Assembly: GCF_016545825.1 (NCBI RefSeq)
Contig: NC_052618.1
Coordinates: 11,213,398-11,277,397 of the forward strand
Origin: Eucalyptus grandis
Lineage: Eukaryota; Streptophyta; Magnoliopsida; Myrtales; Myrtaceae
DNA: 64,000 nucleotides
Reading direction: 5' to 3'
The stretch's first letter is position 1, and each line of letters opens with the position of its first letter. The notes under the pieces were generated by a model. The model saw only the letters and a list, made by a program, of their open reading frames with translations, was not told the DNA's origin and did not search any database. Position numbers and translations under genes: made by a program. Below are positions 35,780 through 46,100 of this stretch, one piece after another.

Positions 35780-36055
35780 TTCACAAACATCTCAATCTCG
35801 AGCACAATTCGAATCCACCCAAGACAGAGGACATCTTCATCTCAAGTACCCACATCTCGAGCATAATTCGAATCCACTTTCACGGACCAAACCATGAGAG
35901 AAAGAACATCTCCATCTCGAGTATCCACATCTCGGGCAATTCGAATCCACTTCCACGGACTCAACCATGAGACAAAGAACATCTCCATCTCGAGTACCCA
36001 CATCTTGGGCACAATTCAAATCCACTTCCACGAACCCAAGCGAGAGAGAGATAGA
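35780..36055. repeat. Roughly 70-base tandem repeats within the MULE
   Basis: About four imperfect units, each with catctcgagtaccc-like, gcacaattcgaatccac and acggac-caaccatgagac blocks, lead up to the captured gene. Sub-terminal tandem repeats are common in MULEs. The arrangement on one side only is what the sequence shows. Confidence 0.8.
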
Positions 36056-36079
36056 GAGAAAAGGAGGGCACGTACCTTT

Positions 36080-36591
36080 GAAACTCGGGGAGCCGAGTGC
36101 CGAGCACGCGCTAACCACGCACCAGCCCTTCGGTTCCGTCCATGGCGATGGTCCGACCATGTTCTCGCCAGGTGTTGGGCCACCTCCAACACGAGCCTGA
36201 TCGAGTTGTCGAACACCTCCGGGCCGTCAAGATCGGGGGCAAGCCCTCGTCGAACCGCACGTCGACCACGGCCCGATCACCTGGCACACCTGCTCGATCA
36301 CGCCGGCGCCGGTGAACTCATCGGTGATCCTACCCTTCCCGGCGCCCTTGGCGCGGCGACGGGGGAGGAGGGGGGCGATGCGGCGGCGGAGGTGGAGTAG
36401 TGGGCAACGCGGGTGAGGAGGTAGCCATGGGGGAGGGGCGGTGCTAGTAGTGGTGGTGGCGGGGGCGGAGGAGGGGGTGAAGAAGGGGGCGGATTTGGGG
36501 TTGGAGGAGGAGGTGGGCGCGACGGCGATCGGCGGAGGGCGGCGGAGCGGAGGAGGGTCGGCGGGAGCCGGCGTGAAGACGGCGACGCCAT
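36080..36591 (-). pseudogene. Captured 5' fragment of the mitochondrial ATP synthase beta subunit gene
   Basis: On the minus strand from an ATG at 36591 the translation begins MASPSSRRLPPTLLRSAALR. It continues through a Pro/Ala-rich presequence to HGYLLTRVAHYSTSAAA, a typical mitochondrial transit region. After a frame shift it reads [12 protein letters not shown] and VCQVIG, and after another [14 protein letters not shown]. Next come [15 protein letters not shown] and, in shifted frame, [10 protein letters not shown] followed by a stop. This order matches the N-terminal region of the nuclear-encoded F1 ATPase beta subunit, which makes ATP in mitochondria. The fragment stops at about the TGSP point, before the nucleotide-binding P-loop. 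Upstream (36592-36650) a C/T-rich leader looks like the captured 5' untranslated region. Several indels and a stop make it non-functional. Confidence 0.85.
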
Positions 36592-36649
36592 GAAGGAGGG
36601 GTGGGGGGTTGAGAGTGAGAAGGGAGGAGTGAGAAGAGTACGAAGGGTT

Positions 36650-36863
36650 TTGTTTTTTAGGGTTTGTCAAATTCTATCAATATTTTTGTGGACAAAATTG
36701 CCCATGCTCCGGCCACCGGAAATACCACACGCTCACCGGCCGGCGGGTTCAGGTCCCTATTTGAGACTTGTTAGCCACTTCAGATCCTTATTTGGGACAA
36801 CGACTACTTTGGGTCCTTATTTGAGAAAATGAGCTCACTTTGGGTCCTTATTTAAAATTTTCC
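36650..36863 (-). repeat. Right terminal inverted repeat of the MULE
   Basis: Complement of the left terminus at 30171-30385. It directly abuts the captured ATP synthase leader. Confidence 0.85.
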
Positions 36864-36872
36864 TAATATTTT

Positions 36873-37469
36873 TCAACCGTTTGGTGTGAAATTCAATTGG
36901 ATTTCCCTTTGTGTAATTTTTTTAATAATATTTTTTATTTTCTTGTGAATATTCTTTAAAAATCAAAGTTTAATTATTTTTATTTTTAAATTTTCTTTCT
37001 ACTTTTTTAATTTTTCCCTATTATTTTTTTTCCTCTTTCTTTGGTTGATTGCCAACCATGGTGAACAGCCAAAGGCGAGCTCACCGCTCGCCAAAGGCTT
37101 GCACTCGCCAACCGAGCGAGCCTCAATCCTCAAGATTGCCAGCCTTGGGCCTCGCCACATCAACAAGCTAGGGGCTTACGCTTGCCTATCTAGTGCGTGG
37201 CTAGCTCAAGCTCACCTGTGGCCGGTCACTCGTCGTTGGCATGGCCGACGGCTTGGAAAAAGAAAAAAAAAAAAAAAAAAAAAAAATGATTAAAATTCAT
37301 TTTTTTTTTAAAAAAGAAAAGAAGGTTAGCAAGGGTGTGAGATATGAGAAAGTAAGAAAATGTTTTCCCTACTTGAAAAGTGGAAACATTTTCTCTTAAT
37401 TAAAAAGATTATTTTCCGTTGGTCCAGACCACTTTATTTTCCATGAAATGATTGCTAGAAAATCCGAAA

Positions 37470-37523
<54 letters not shown>

Positions 37524-37659
37524 TGGAAATTGCCTTCCACGAAATGAACTCAGACCTAGTGAATTTTTAATTTGGTTTCAAATATTATGAGAATATTCAT
37601 GCCTTATGTCAAGTTGGCAACTTCTCCATACACGTAGTAAGTTTTCTTAAGGGATGGTA
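36873..37659. mobile_element. AT-rich non-autonomous DNA element remnant with (TA)n run
   Basis: It parallels 53373-54162 after gene B. Both have a GC-richer patch with cagccaaaggcgagctcacc-like sequence, A-runs, ttttctcttaattaaaaagat, and a right end near tttccacgaaatgaactcag. The left end (about 30086 here, 52530 after gene B: cgtttcacgaaaatattac) looks like the inverted counterpart, so one element appears to span the MULE. The host sequence around both ends is intron 7. A TA dinucleotide run is at about 37479-37519. No coding sequence was seen. Confidence 0.5.
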
Positions 37660-38152
37660 ATTACTGGCTCTAGCCAGTAAATCACCTCATAATGTTATCC
37701 CTTTTTAGGCACGACAACTTGGAGACCCCCTTTTTTTCGGTAGAATGGATTGGAGTGCTCTCGTCTTCTGAGTAATTTTGAAGGTTGTACTGCTTTTGTG
37801 CTTATATTTGGATTTTATTTAGTATAAAGGAGAAAAAATAATGCCGTCCTTGTCAAAGCCATCGTAAAACATATAAGTAATGCCTCCTTTCTTTTTGCTC
37901 CTTTGTTAAGATCAGGACTCTTAAAAGTTTCGAGCAAAAAGGAATAGATGCTTATGTTTAATTTGGAGTAGTTGGAAAACATTTACGTAGTTGGTCCGTG
38001 TGAATTGTTAACATGGCAGATGATCGCCTGAAGCATGACGCGCTTAGATTTGTCTGCAGATCTTATTGGTTTATCCAGCTGTCATATGTTAAATCCCCTT
38101 GGGTTTATGATTAATACCAGCCTCTTCCACGTTTTGTTTCTTATTGTGGCAG

Positions 38153-38362
38153 ATGCGAGCATTGCTCAGAATTGGCAAGGGCGAACCTTCTCCAGTTCCT
38201 GATTCTTTATAAAGAGACGCTCGAGACTTAATTCTTAGATGCTTACGAGTAAACCCGAATAATCGGCCTTCGGCAGCGCTGTTGCTAGACCATCCCCTTG
38301 TGAGGAAGCCGCCTACTTCTTCTGGTTTTGCTTCACCTTGTTTCAACAACATGTCGTCATAA
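38153..38362 (+). pseudogene. MEKK1-like exon-8 relic A'
   Basis: After a cag acceptor the exon reads MRALLRIGKGEPSPVPDSL and then hits TAA where functional copies have a serine codon. Past the stop the frame continues through [11 protein letters not shown] and NNRPSAALLLDHPLV to a tail like that of relic 0. The relic at 55800-56009 has the same stop at the same codon, so the lesion predates the duplication of this segment. No exons 1-7 are attached; the upstream sequence is intron 7 filled with transposons. Confidence 0.9.
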
Positions 38363-39626
38363 GGTTTTGCTAGGCCATCCCTTCTTGGTTCATAGCTGTG
38401 AAGGTAATTTTACTCTCTCTGTTTGTAGTTTTGTTGTTAGATTGCTAGTTGGAGTATTCTTCTTTTGGGCTAATGGAAAGATACCTTTATCAACTTACTA
38501 TATTTCTCATGAATACTCCAAACCTACCTATTTAACAGTCTACACTAAATCTCTAAATTTGGAGCAAATGGTCCATGCATTTGTAGACCATGTTTGGTTG
38601 TCCGGATTTCTAACTATGGTAGAATTTGATAAAATATGATATGAAATTTTATTTAATGTATGGTGAACGATTGTAATAAATTAAATATATTCATATCATA
38701 TCATGTATATTATTTGGTATAAACGGCATATCAAGTATAAGTGAATAAAAAAAGTGCACAAACAAAAATAACAAAAATCTCTCACGACACTTTTGCTTAC
38801 TTTATGTTTATGTGCTTTTTTATTTTTATTTTTCCTTTCTTTTTGATTTTTTTCTTTTTACTTCCATTTTTCCCCTTCCATCATTCTCTAATAAAATTTC
38901 ATTAAATAGTAAAGTGTACTAATATACCTAAAATACTAAAATACCAAAAATATATAATAAATATAAATCTATCAATATTAATATATTGAATTTATATTAT
39001 AAAATTAAATTAAATTCGTATATATAAAAAAATTGAATTAAAAAACTAAATTGTTATTTCTTGTTATTTTGAATTTCTTGTATTAAAATTCAAATATTAT
39101 TTATATTGAATTATAATTTTATTTTTATTAATTTAAGAAATTTATTATTTGAGAAAAATAACTTTCTTATTATGGATATTAAAAATTCTATCAATTATTA
39201 TCCCACATTTCTTGTGGGATAATGTTATTCGGCTATATTTATCTTATATCCTACTTTATCCTGTCTTGAGCCGACACCAAATACAGGTTAAAATATTCTA
39301 AAGTTTATCCTAATTACCAAACATAATTATAGGGTTTATAATTGATTTCCTAATTCCCTTACACACCTTCATGTTTTTATTGTCTGCTCTAATATTTCCA
39401 CCAGATCATCTTGAAACTTTTAATTGAGTGAGTTACTCATAATGGTTAATTTGTCCTTTGCTAGGCAAGAGGTATGTGCAATGGACCATCACGCCATGAA
39501 AACAATCTTAGTAGTAATTTCCCTTGGGATATATAAGAATCTAGGAATATCGACATGAAAGTTTCGGTGGCATGACAATGACAGTGACAATGGCACTCTG
39601 AGAACTCATAGTATACAAATATGCTT
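38363..39626. other. 3' flank of relic A' carrying an AT-rich MITE-like insert
   Basis: The flank is shared with 56010-57292. Within it about 38586-39331 is a very AT-rich insert, bounded by catgtttggttgtcc at the left and an inverted-looking taccaaacataattatag at the right. It is absent from the flanks of relic 0 and gene B. Both relics A' and B' carry it, so it predates their duplication. No gene is supported. Confidence 0.5.
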
Positions 39627-40368
39627 ATACGTGGAAATGACAGGATCTTATAATTTACGTCAATCGAAAATCACCAAAAAGATAAATGAGAAATAATAAA
39701 AACATTAGAGATTTACGTGGTTCGCCTAAGCATCGGTACTTATATTCACGGAAAAACTAATAGCAAATAATTCGCTATAATTGAAAAATCATAATTTACA
39801 ATTCGCTCACACATTTGAATGTTTTCCACATCTAGATTTAATCATAAATCCAAAATGTTTGTAAATGAATAACTCACTTGGATGTAAATTCAAGGTACAA
39901 AATTACCGCACATTTAAACTCAAAGTAAAACGTTTTACATAGACCAAAACAAGAGCTGGGGCGTGTCTTTTCTTCAAGTACGTATAGCTTCGCGTTCTCT
40001 TTTCAAGGCTTGTGCGGCGTCCGGACGCGCGGCTTCTTTGCTTTTTCGTGCGCTGCTCTCCTTTTCAGAAAGAAAAAAAACCTAGACGGTTTTATGTGTG
40101 CCAAAGTCAACACTCTAGACTTTGGGCCCCATTGCTTCACCAAATCCAACTCATTGATCCAACTCCAATGAGGATTCTTCTTCTGCCTTCTTGTGCACGT
40201 ACAAGAAAAAAAAAAAGAAAATCCTCACTTTTTCTTTTTATCTTTATTTTATTTCTTCCTTGGTGCAGCTATAAGGAGTCCAACAAAAAAGAGCTTCTTT
40301 ATCCAATTTAAAATCTACCTGAAAAATCTTTTTCAACAAATTCGATTTAACAAATCATTATCCGAATT
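39627..40368 (-). mobile_element. Copia LTR fragment with both ends clipped
   Basis: It aligns with the LTR at 57293-58054 (shared tacgtggaaatga, ctagatttaatcataaa, ttttcaaggcttgtgcggcgt and ttatccgaattca). It lacks that LTR's outer bases at the left and the final caaaacattaatttaaca stretch at the right. The left flank is the same host position in both cases. The right side joins kinase intron 5 directly. Confidence 0.8.
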
Positions 40369-41648
40369 CATGTGTTTGAGCAACAAAGATGTATGTAAAA
40401 ATACATGTGTTCTTGCATTACAAACGCACTATAGACATGCACAAAGTGAAGCATGGTTACCTTTCCAAGATAGCATATCAACTTTCTCTGTTTTTTCGTT
40501 CAGGCCACTGAAATGAATGTGGCTATATCCTTCAAAGGAACTCATTTGTGGACGGCGCCTGAGGTTTGCACCTTCCGCTGCCATTTTTTTTTTAAAGCTG
40601 TCATTTGCTGTAGAAAGCGCATATCATTTCCATTTCTTTTTCATCCTCATTGGTTGTGACTGCAGGTCTTCAAAAATGTAAACAACAGAAGCTATGGGTT
40701 GGCAGCTGCTATCTGGAGCCTTGGGTACACTACTTTAGAGATGTTAACACGCGTGGGTCAATATTCTGACTTTGGGCTGGTATGTAATTAAGTAACCTTA
40801 TCTTTCGAGATCCATGTTATGGCAGAATTACTAAATAAGTTGAGCACATGTTGTGATGAGTCCATTAGGCTGTCATTAAGAAAACAAAATGAGTAAGGGC
40901 ACTACATAGAAAAGAGAGAGGACAGAGAATTCAATGACGGTTACCAAGATTATGGTCGTGTAGAAATATATTCATAGTATGAATGGCTGATGGCTGGTTG
41001 GGATTCTGGAGCAAATGTTTTAGCTAACATGGTATGAAAACTCAGTTGAATATTTGAATCTTGGCTCTCTTCTTTAAGCAATTTGACATTCTTATCTAAT
41101 ACTTTTAATTACTACTACAAGTGCAATTTGACATTTATCCTACTCAAAGCCATCATAAATCGTGCAACTAACGCCCCATTTCTTGTACTTTTTGGTTAGA
41201 TTTAGGACACTTAAGAATTTTGAGCAAAAAGCAATCGATACTTTTACTTTATTAGCAGTAGTTGGAAAGCATTCACTCATTGGCCCTTGTGAGCCATTAC
41301 ATATCATCCACGTCTCCTACTTCTGCAGTAACCGTGATTCCAGAATGATCAATGCAAACGATTGCCTGAAGCACGATGCCCTTAGATTTGCCTACAGATC
41401 TTATTGATTTATCTAGCTGTCATATGTTAGTGCCCCTTGATTTGTGATTAACACTAGCGTCTCCTATGCTTTTGTTCTTATTGCGGCAGGAGCAACCATT
41501 GTTGAAAATTCGCAAGGGCAAATTTCCTCCACTTCTGAAATCTTAATCAAAAGACGCTCGAGACTTCATCTGCAGATGCTTGGGACGAAATCCGAAGAAT
41601 CGGCCTTCTGCAGCTCAGTTGCTAGATCATCCCTTTGTGAAGAAGTGA
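40369..41648 (+). pseudogene. MEKK1-like P-type pseudogene B (exons 6-8)
   Basis: Exon 6 is 40504-40563 (ATEMNVAISFKGTHLWTAPE, with WTAPE for WMAPE). Exon 7 is 40666-40779; it has AAAIWSLG where functional copies have AADIWSLG, losing the subdomain IX aspartate, and a garbled end. Exon 8 is 41490-41648, starting EQPLLKIRKGK, with a TAA at codon 19 and an early stop after DHPFVKK. All splice sites look usable. Exons 1-5 are absent: intron 5 sequence begins right at the edge of a copia LTR fragment. Exon 8 closely matches 21066-21224 before gene A. Confidence 0.9.
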
Positions 41649-43148
41649 GGAAGCCACCTACTTCTGGTTTTGCTTGACCTTGTTACAAAAACAAATTGTC
41701 ATAAGGTTTTGCCATGCCATCCCTTTTCGGTTCATAGCTCTAAAGGTCTTCATTTGGGCAAATGGGGAGAAACCTTCATCAACTTACCACATTTGTACTG
41801 TTTTACTCCAAAAATTCATGACGTTAACAGCCTACTTTAAACTTTTAAATTGGAGCAAATGGTCCATGTATTTATAGTGTCTATGGTCCGTTTCCCAATT
41901 CCCTAACAAACTTGTCACATTCTACAGTTTTGTCCATATTTAATCATTCCACTAGGTTGTTCTGAAACTTTCCATAGTGGTTAATCAGTACAAGATGGGT
42001 TAATCGGCATTTCCAAAGGGGAGAGGTGTGTCCAATTGATTGTCATGCCATGAAAACAACCATAGTTGCAGTTTCCCTTGCAATATATAAGAATCTAGGA
42101 GTATCAACATGAAAGTTTCGGTAGTGTGACGGTGACGTGACACTCTGAGAAACCAAAGTGGACAGATATGCTTTGTCCTTCCTGCAGTTGTCGAAGCTCC
42201 TCGCAAAGTTGCCTCATGCCTTGAGAGTACTTTCATTGGATGCTGAACGGAAACCCCAGACAAACTCGGGGAGCATCTTAATCGAATGGCCTCGTCTTCT
42301 TTTGTGGGTGGGTGTCTTTTAGAAGAGTGTTGTCTCCCAAAAACTAATGGTCTCATGTTTTAAAGCATCGGGATGGACATGACGGTTGACTTACAAGATT
42401 TTTTTCATGTTGCCTATTGACTTTTCTTAGCACCTTGATAGTGTCAAAATTCTTGATATTCAGATTCCTCCTTTTGTTGATTGATTGCAAACCAAGTCCT
42501 CCGGCGAAAGAGTTTTGACTCGGTTACGCACAGATAAACCCATGATTGGATCATTGTGGTCGGGCTCCAAATGATGACAGGTCCTTTGCTTCTCTCTGAT
42601 GATCATTCGGATAGGAAAAACAGAAGGGATATATGCACAGATACTTGTCACCATAAACCGATGAATGGATCATTTATGGGTCAGGTTCGTTGTGCCCGCG
42701 TCCAATCTTTATCAGGGCATCGCCGCTATGTTAATGGTGTTCCCACAAGAATGAAGAGAAAAATGGATCTGTAGCACGGTAGTTACTCTTACTATGTCTT
42801 TGAGTTTCATTTTTTTGAGGAAAATTCCAGGCCTAGATCACCTTTTTGCAGGTATACAATACAGATGTTCTGTCATAGAGTAAGAATAAATGTCAACTCT
42901 TATTCAATGCGAGAATAAGCCAAATAGTCGTTTCCCTAGCAAAATTGTGTGGAGCTCCCGAGAAACTCCTAAGGGAAAAAAGTCAATTACGCCCGCTTGA
43001 CTTGTGTCTTCTACGTTGGCGAAGAGAGGAAACCATATCCACCCGATCCTGCAGAAGAGAAAAAAGATCATCTTGAAGCTTTCAAAGCCTTTGCAAGTGC
43101 CCCATTATTTGTTTTCCTGAAGTACGTCTAGTTTGTAAACGTTGGGCA
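41649..43148 (+). promoter_or_regulatory. Flank of pseudogene B running into the gene B promoter region
   Basis: 41649-42780 is the 3' flank shared with 764-1720 and 21225-21836. About 42795-43148 matches the proximal upstream region of gene A, without the gene A MITE. No coding sequence is supported and no clear TATA box is seen. The functional promoter presumably lies within about 42780-43148. Confidence 0.5.
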
Positions 43149-46100
43149 ATGGAGATTGCTGGGGAAGGAATTGGGGGATTGAGGCCTCCGGTCCTTACCC
43201 CACCGCCAGTTAAGTTGCGGCCTGTTGTTGTGGACAACGTCAGTTCCACTTGGGATCTGTTGAAGTCATTTGGTCCTCAAGAAGGTCCTGGAGGAGACGA
43301 GGATTCTCCTGTTCGCCCTTTGAATAAAGAGGTTTGGTCGGATGGAGATGACGAGAAGGTTAGTGAAAGAAGCACCTCGCAAAGTAGAGAGGATTGGCAC
43401 TCTTGTTTGTCAACTTCCGTTAAAGATGAGTATGATGATGAGGATGATGTAAGGTGGATCACCCAGTGGGAAAAGGGCCAGTTTTTGGGAAGTGGGTCGT
43501 TTGGAAGTGTCTATGAAGCCATCAGCGAGTAAGATTCGTTTGCTTTTCTCTTGATAGTCAGTAAGTTATTCTCGCTATACTCATTTTATGGGGGAAAGTG
43601 CAACCGCTGATCTCCCATGCGATGTCATTTTCAAGTTTTGACGGCACTTCTGAGCGTTGAATTGTGTGGTTAGAATTAGCAACACTTGGGCTAGCCATAC
43701 ATATGCAGAACTTGTTATCAATTTGATTGACATAAGGGGCATTTAAACAGACATGACAAATGTTTACGCAATTGCTAAAAGTGCCTGATCTTCATATTTC
43801 GAATTGGAGTCCTAGCATGATTTCGAATTGGAATCCTAGCATGATTGCTGTGGTACTTATTGAAGACCGTTCTTGATTATTGAACAGATTGATGAAGTAA
43901 AGATTTAGTATCTCAGAAATAGCGTATGTTTAGTTGTTCTCCATTGTTTTTCTGCAACTTTACTAGCTTGAATAGCGTGCAATTCTTTTCTTCTTTTTTT
44001 CTTTCTGATGAATGGAAGGTGTGATAAATCAGTATGTATGGGAAACACCCGTAGAAATGTTAGATGATTCTAAATTCAAATGCTGAAAGCTAAGGAACTA
44101 TTTCAGTGATATTAATGGGAATAGTTCTTTTCTTTTCATCTCCTTTTCTTTATAAGAATTGGTTTTTGTTCTATTTCTCTCATGCTTCTCTGTTTCCACA
44201 GCGAAGGATTCTTTTTTGCTGTAAAGGAGGTTTCCTTGTTAGATCAAGGAAGCCAAGGCAAGCAGAGCTTATTGCAGCTTGAGCTGGTAACTGCTTGTTT
44301 CTTTCTGTATCTTGTGAACTGGCCCTTAGGCATGACTACTTGACTTACCTCGTTCTTATAACTGCGAAGCTGATGTGCATGCTAAACTATAAGACTCGTA
44401 TATACCACCATAAATCTGGTGTGAGTTCGATTGATGTTCTTTTCCCTTCCTTTTTAGTGATACTGTCCTTACTTTGCAGGAAATTTCTCTTTTAAGTCAG
44501 TTTAAACATGAGAACATAGTGCGATACTTGGGCACAGACAAGGTGTGGTTCCTCCTTACTAAGTTGCTTTCTGCAGTATCTTTCACTTTGGCATCAATTA
44601 TGTTATCGCTGAGCAAAATATTTAGGGGAACATGGCTGTGGTTGCAGCCACAATATATTGGTAGCTTCAAAATCACTGCATATATTAGCTACAATTATCC
44701 TTTGAATAAGATCACAGCTGTTGCGGCTTTTTAATCGTTACAGCCACTCACAACAGAGACAGACATTTTAGGTCCCCTGCCACCGCAAAAAAGTTCATGA
44801 TAAATTGACTATTACCCGCAATAGTAATTATATAAGTAAAGAAAATATGTAGAGTAGATGTCAGTTTATGAAAACTCTCTCTCTGAAAGTAATCTTTTTC
44901 CTCCTTTTGAAAGAGAGCCAGTCTTGTAATCAATCAACCCTTTGTTTCCTGGAAGTGGATCGTTTACAAAATAGCTTTCTGGCAAACTGAAGGTTCAGGT
45001 CAAACTCTCAGGTTTAACAAAAAGGAATCTGATGCTTTATGGCTGTTAGAATTTAAATGTGTGTGGAAGCATGTGGTATTGATGATAGTTTTTGATTAGT
45101 GATGTTATGTGCAAGTGTATAGTATAGTTTGTAGAGGATGGACAAGGGACAAGATATGATAATTAAAGGATAAAGAACATGGATATGAGAAATAGTTTCA
45201 TTAGTTGGATAAAATAATTTTACAATAGTTGAAGGAAGTGTTGGTGGAGGAGTTTCAAGATATGGAGTATTATCTCATGCTCCTCTCACCCTCTTTTACA
45301 TCAATGGGTTACGGCATTTTTATAGGCATTTACACTGACTAAGTACAACCATCTTAGAGAATTCTAGACTTCTCTTGAAGCATTCTAGAGTTCTAGACTT
45401 CTCTTGAAGCATGGACTTCTCTAGACTTCTCTTACATGCTGCACATTTGCAGCCACAATTTTTAATCATTCAAAACTTCATCTAGAGAATTCTAGATTGT
45501 AGTTTAGCAACTCTAGGAAATTCTAGAAAATGGATCATCATTTCCAACAATGGCAAACGGCAGCCCCAACTAATAAAACATAAAAGGGGCAAAGGATAAG
45601 AAAGCGAAGTCATTTAATCTTCAAGTATCCTTTAATTGACAATCTGACGGTCCACATGACTAAATTCCAACCATTTCTCCGTTGTCTATAACTGGTCACG
45701 GCTGTAGTAACAACAGTGGAGTTCCTCCACAACCATTTCTTGTCTGGTGGGTCATTTAGCTCCACTCATTCTTATGCAACATCATATAGTTCTTAACCTC
45801 TGCAGTAGAGGGAACTAAAAATGGAATTGATGATTGTGATGGAAGTAGTTCTTATCTTGGTGGCTTAAAGGTTTGAGTACCTTTTTTTTTTTTTTTTTTT
45901 TTTTGGCTAGACAAAGTTTGGCAAGAAGCATCAGATTCTAAGAAAGTGCCACAACATAACTTCTTTTTGGAGATGAAACATGCAAAAGATTTTTTCTGTC
46001 AAGCGAAATTTGGTTTGTACGCGTACAATCCACCACATTGTTTTGTGGGAATGAGGACTAATGCAATATGACCTCTTATTCTTCCGCCAGGTGCACTGTG

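Larger units (their letters stand above)
30171..36863. mobile_element. 6.7-kb Mutator-like element (MULE) with transposase and captured host sequence
   Basis: Terminal inverted repeats of about 215 bases: the left starts GGGAAAATCTCAAATAAGG, and the right ends with the complement GGAAAATTTTAAATAAGG. Both continue through caattttgtccac to tttgacaaaccctaaaa. A perfect 9-base target duplication taatatttt lies at 30162-30170 and 36864-36872. Contents in order are a MuDR-type transposase pseudogene (+ strand), a 3 x 90-base repeat, an unidentified minus-strand stretch, a roughly 70-base repeat array, and a minus-strand fragment of the mitochondrial ATP synthase beta gene next to the right repeat. 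The element is thus both transposase-bearing and a gene carrier (Pack-MULE-like). It no longer encodes an intact transposase. Confidence 0.9.

Noticed and set aside
35780..36055. Regularly spaced repeats considered as a CRISPR-like array
   Set aside because: Imperfect direct tandem repeats with similar, not unique, intervening sequence, inside a plant MULE.
36227..36670. Possible complete second MULE gene on the minus strand
   Set aside because: The frame merges a captured ATP synthase leader, a transit peptide and frameshifted beta-subunit sequence. It is a broken host fragment, not an element gene.
37479..37519. Long (TA)n run considered as a possible origin or regulatory site
   Set aside because: A simple dinucleotide repeat within a transposon remnant, absent from the paralogous region at 53373-54162. 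Slippage is a sufficient explanation.
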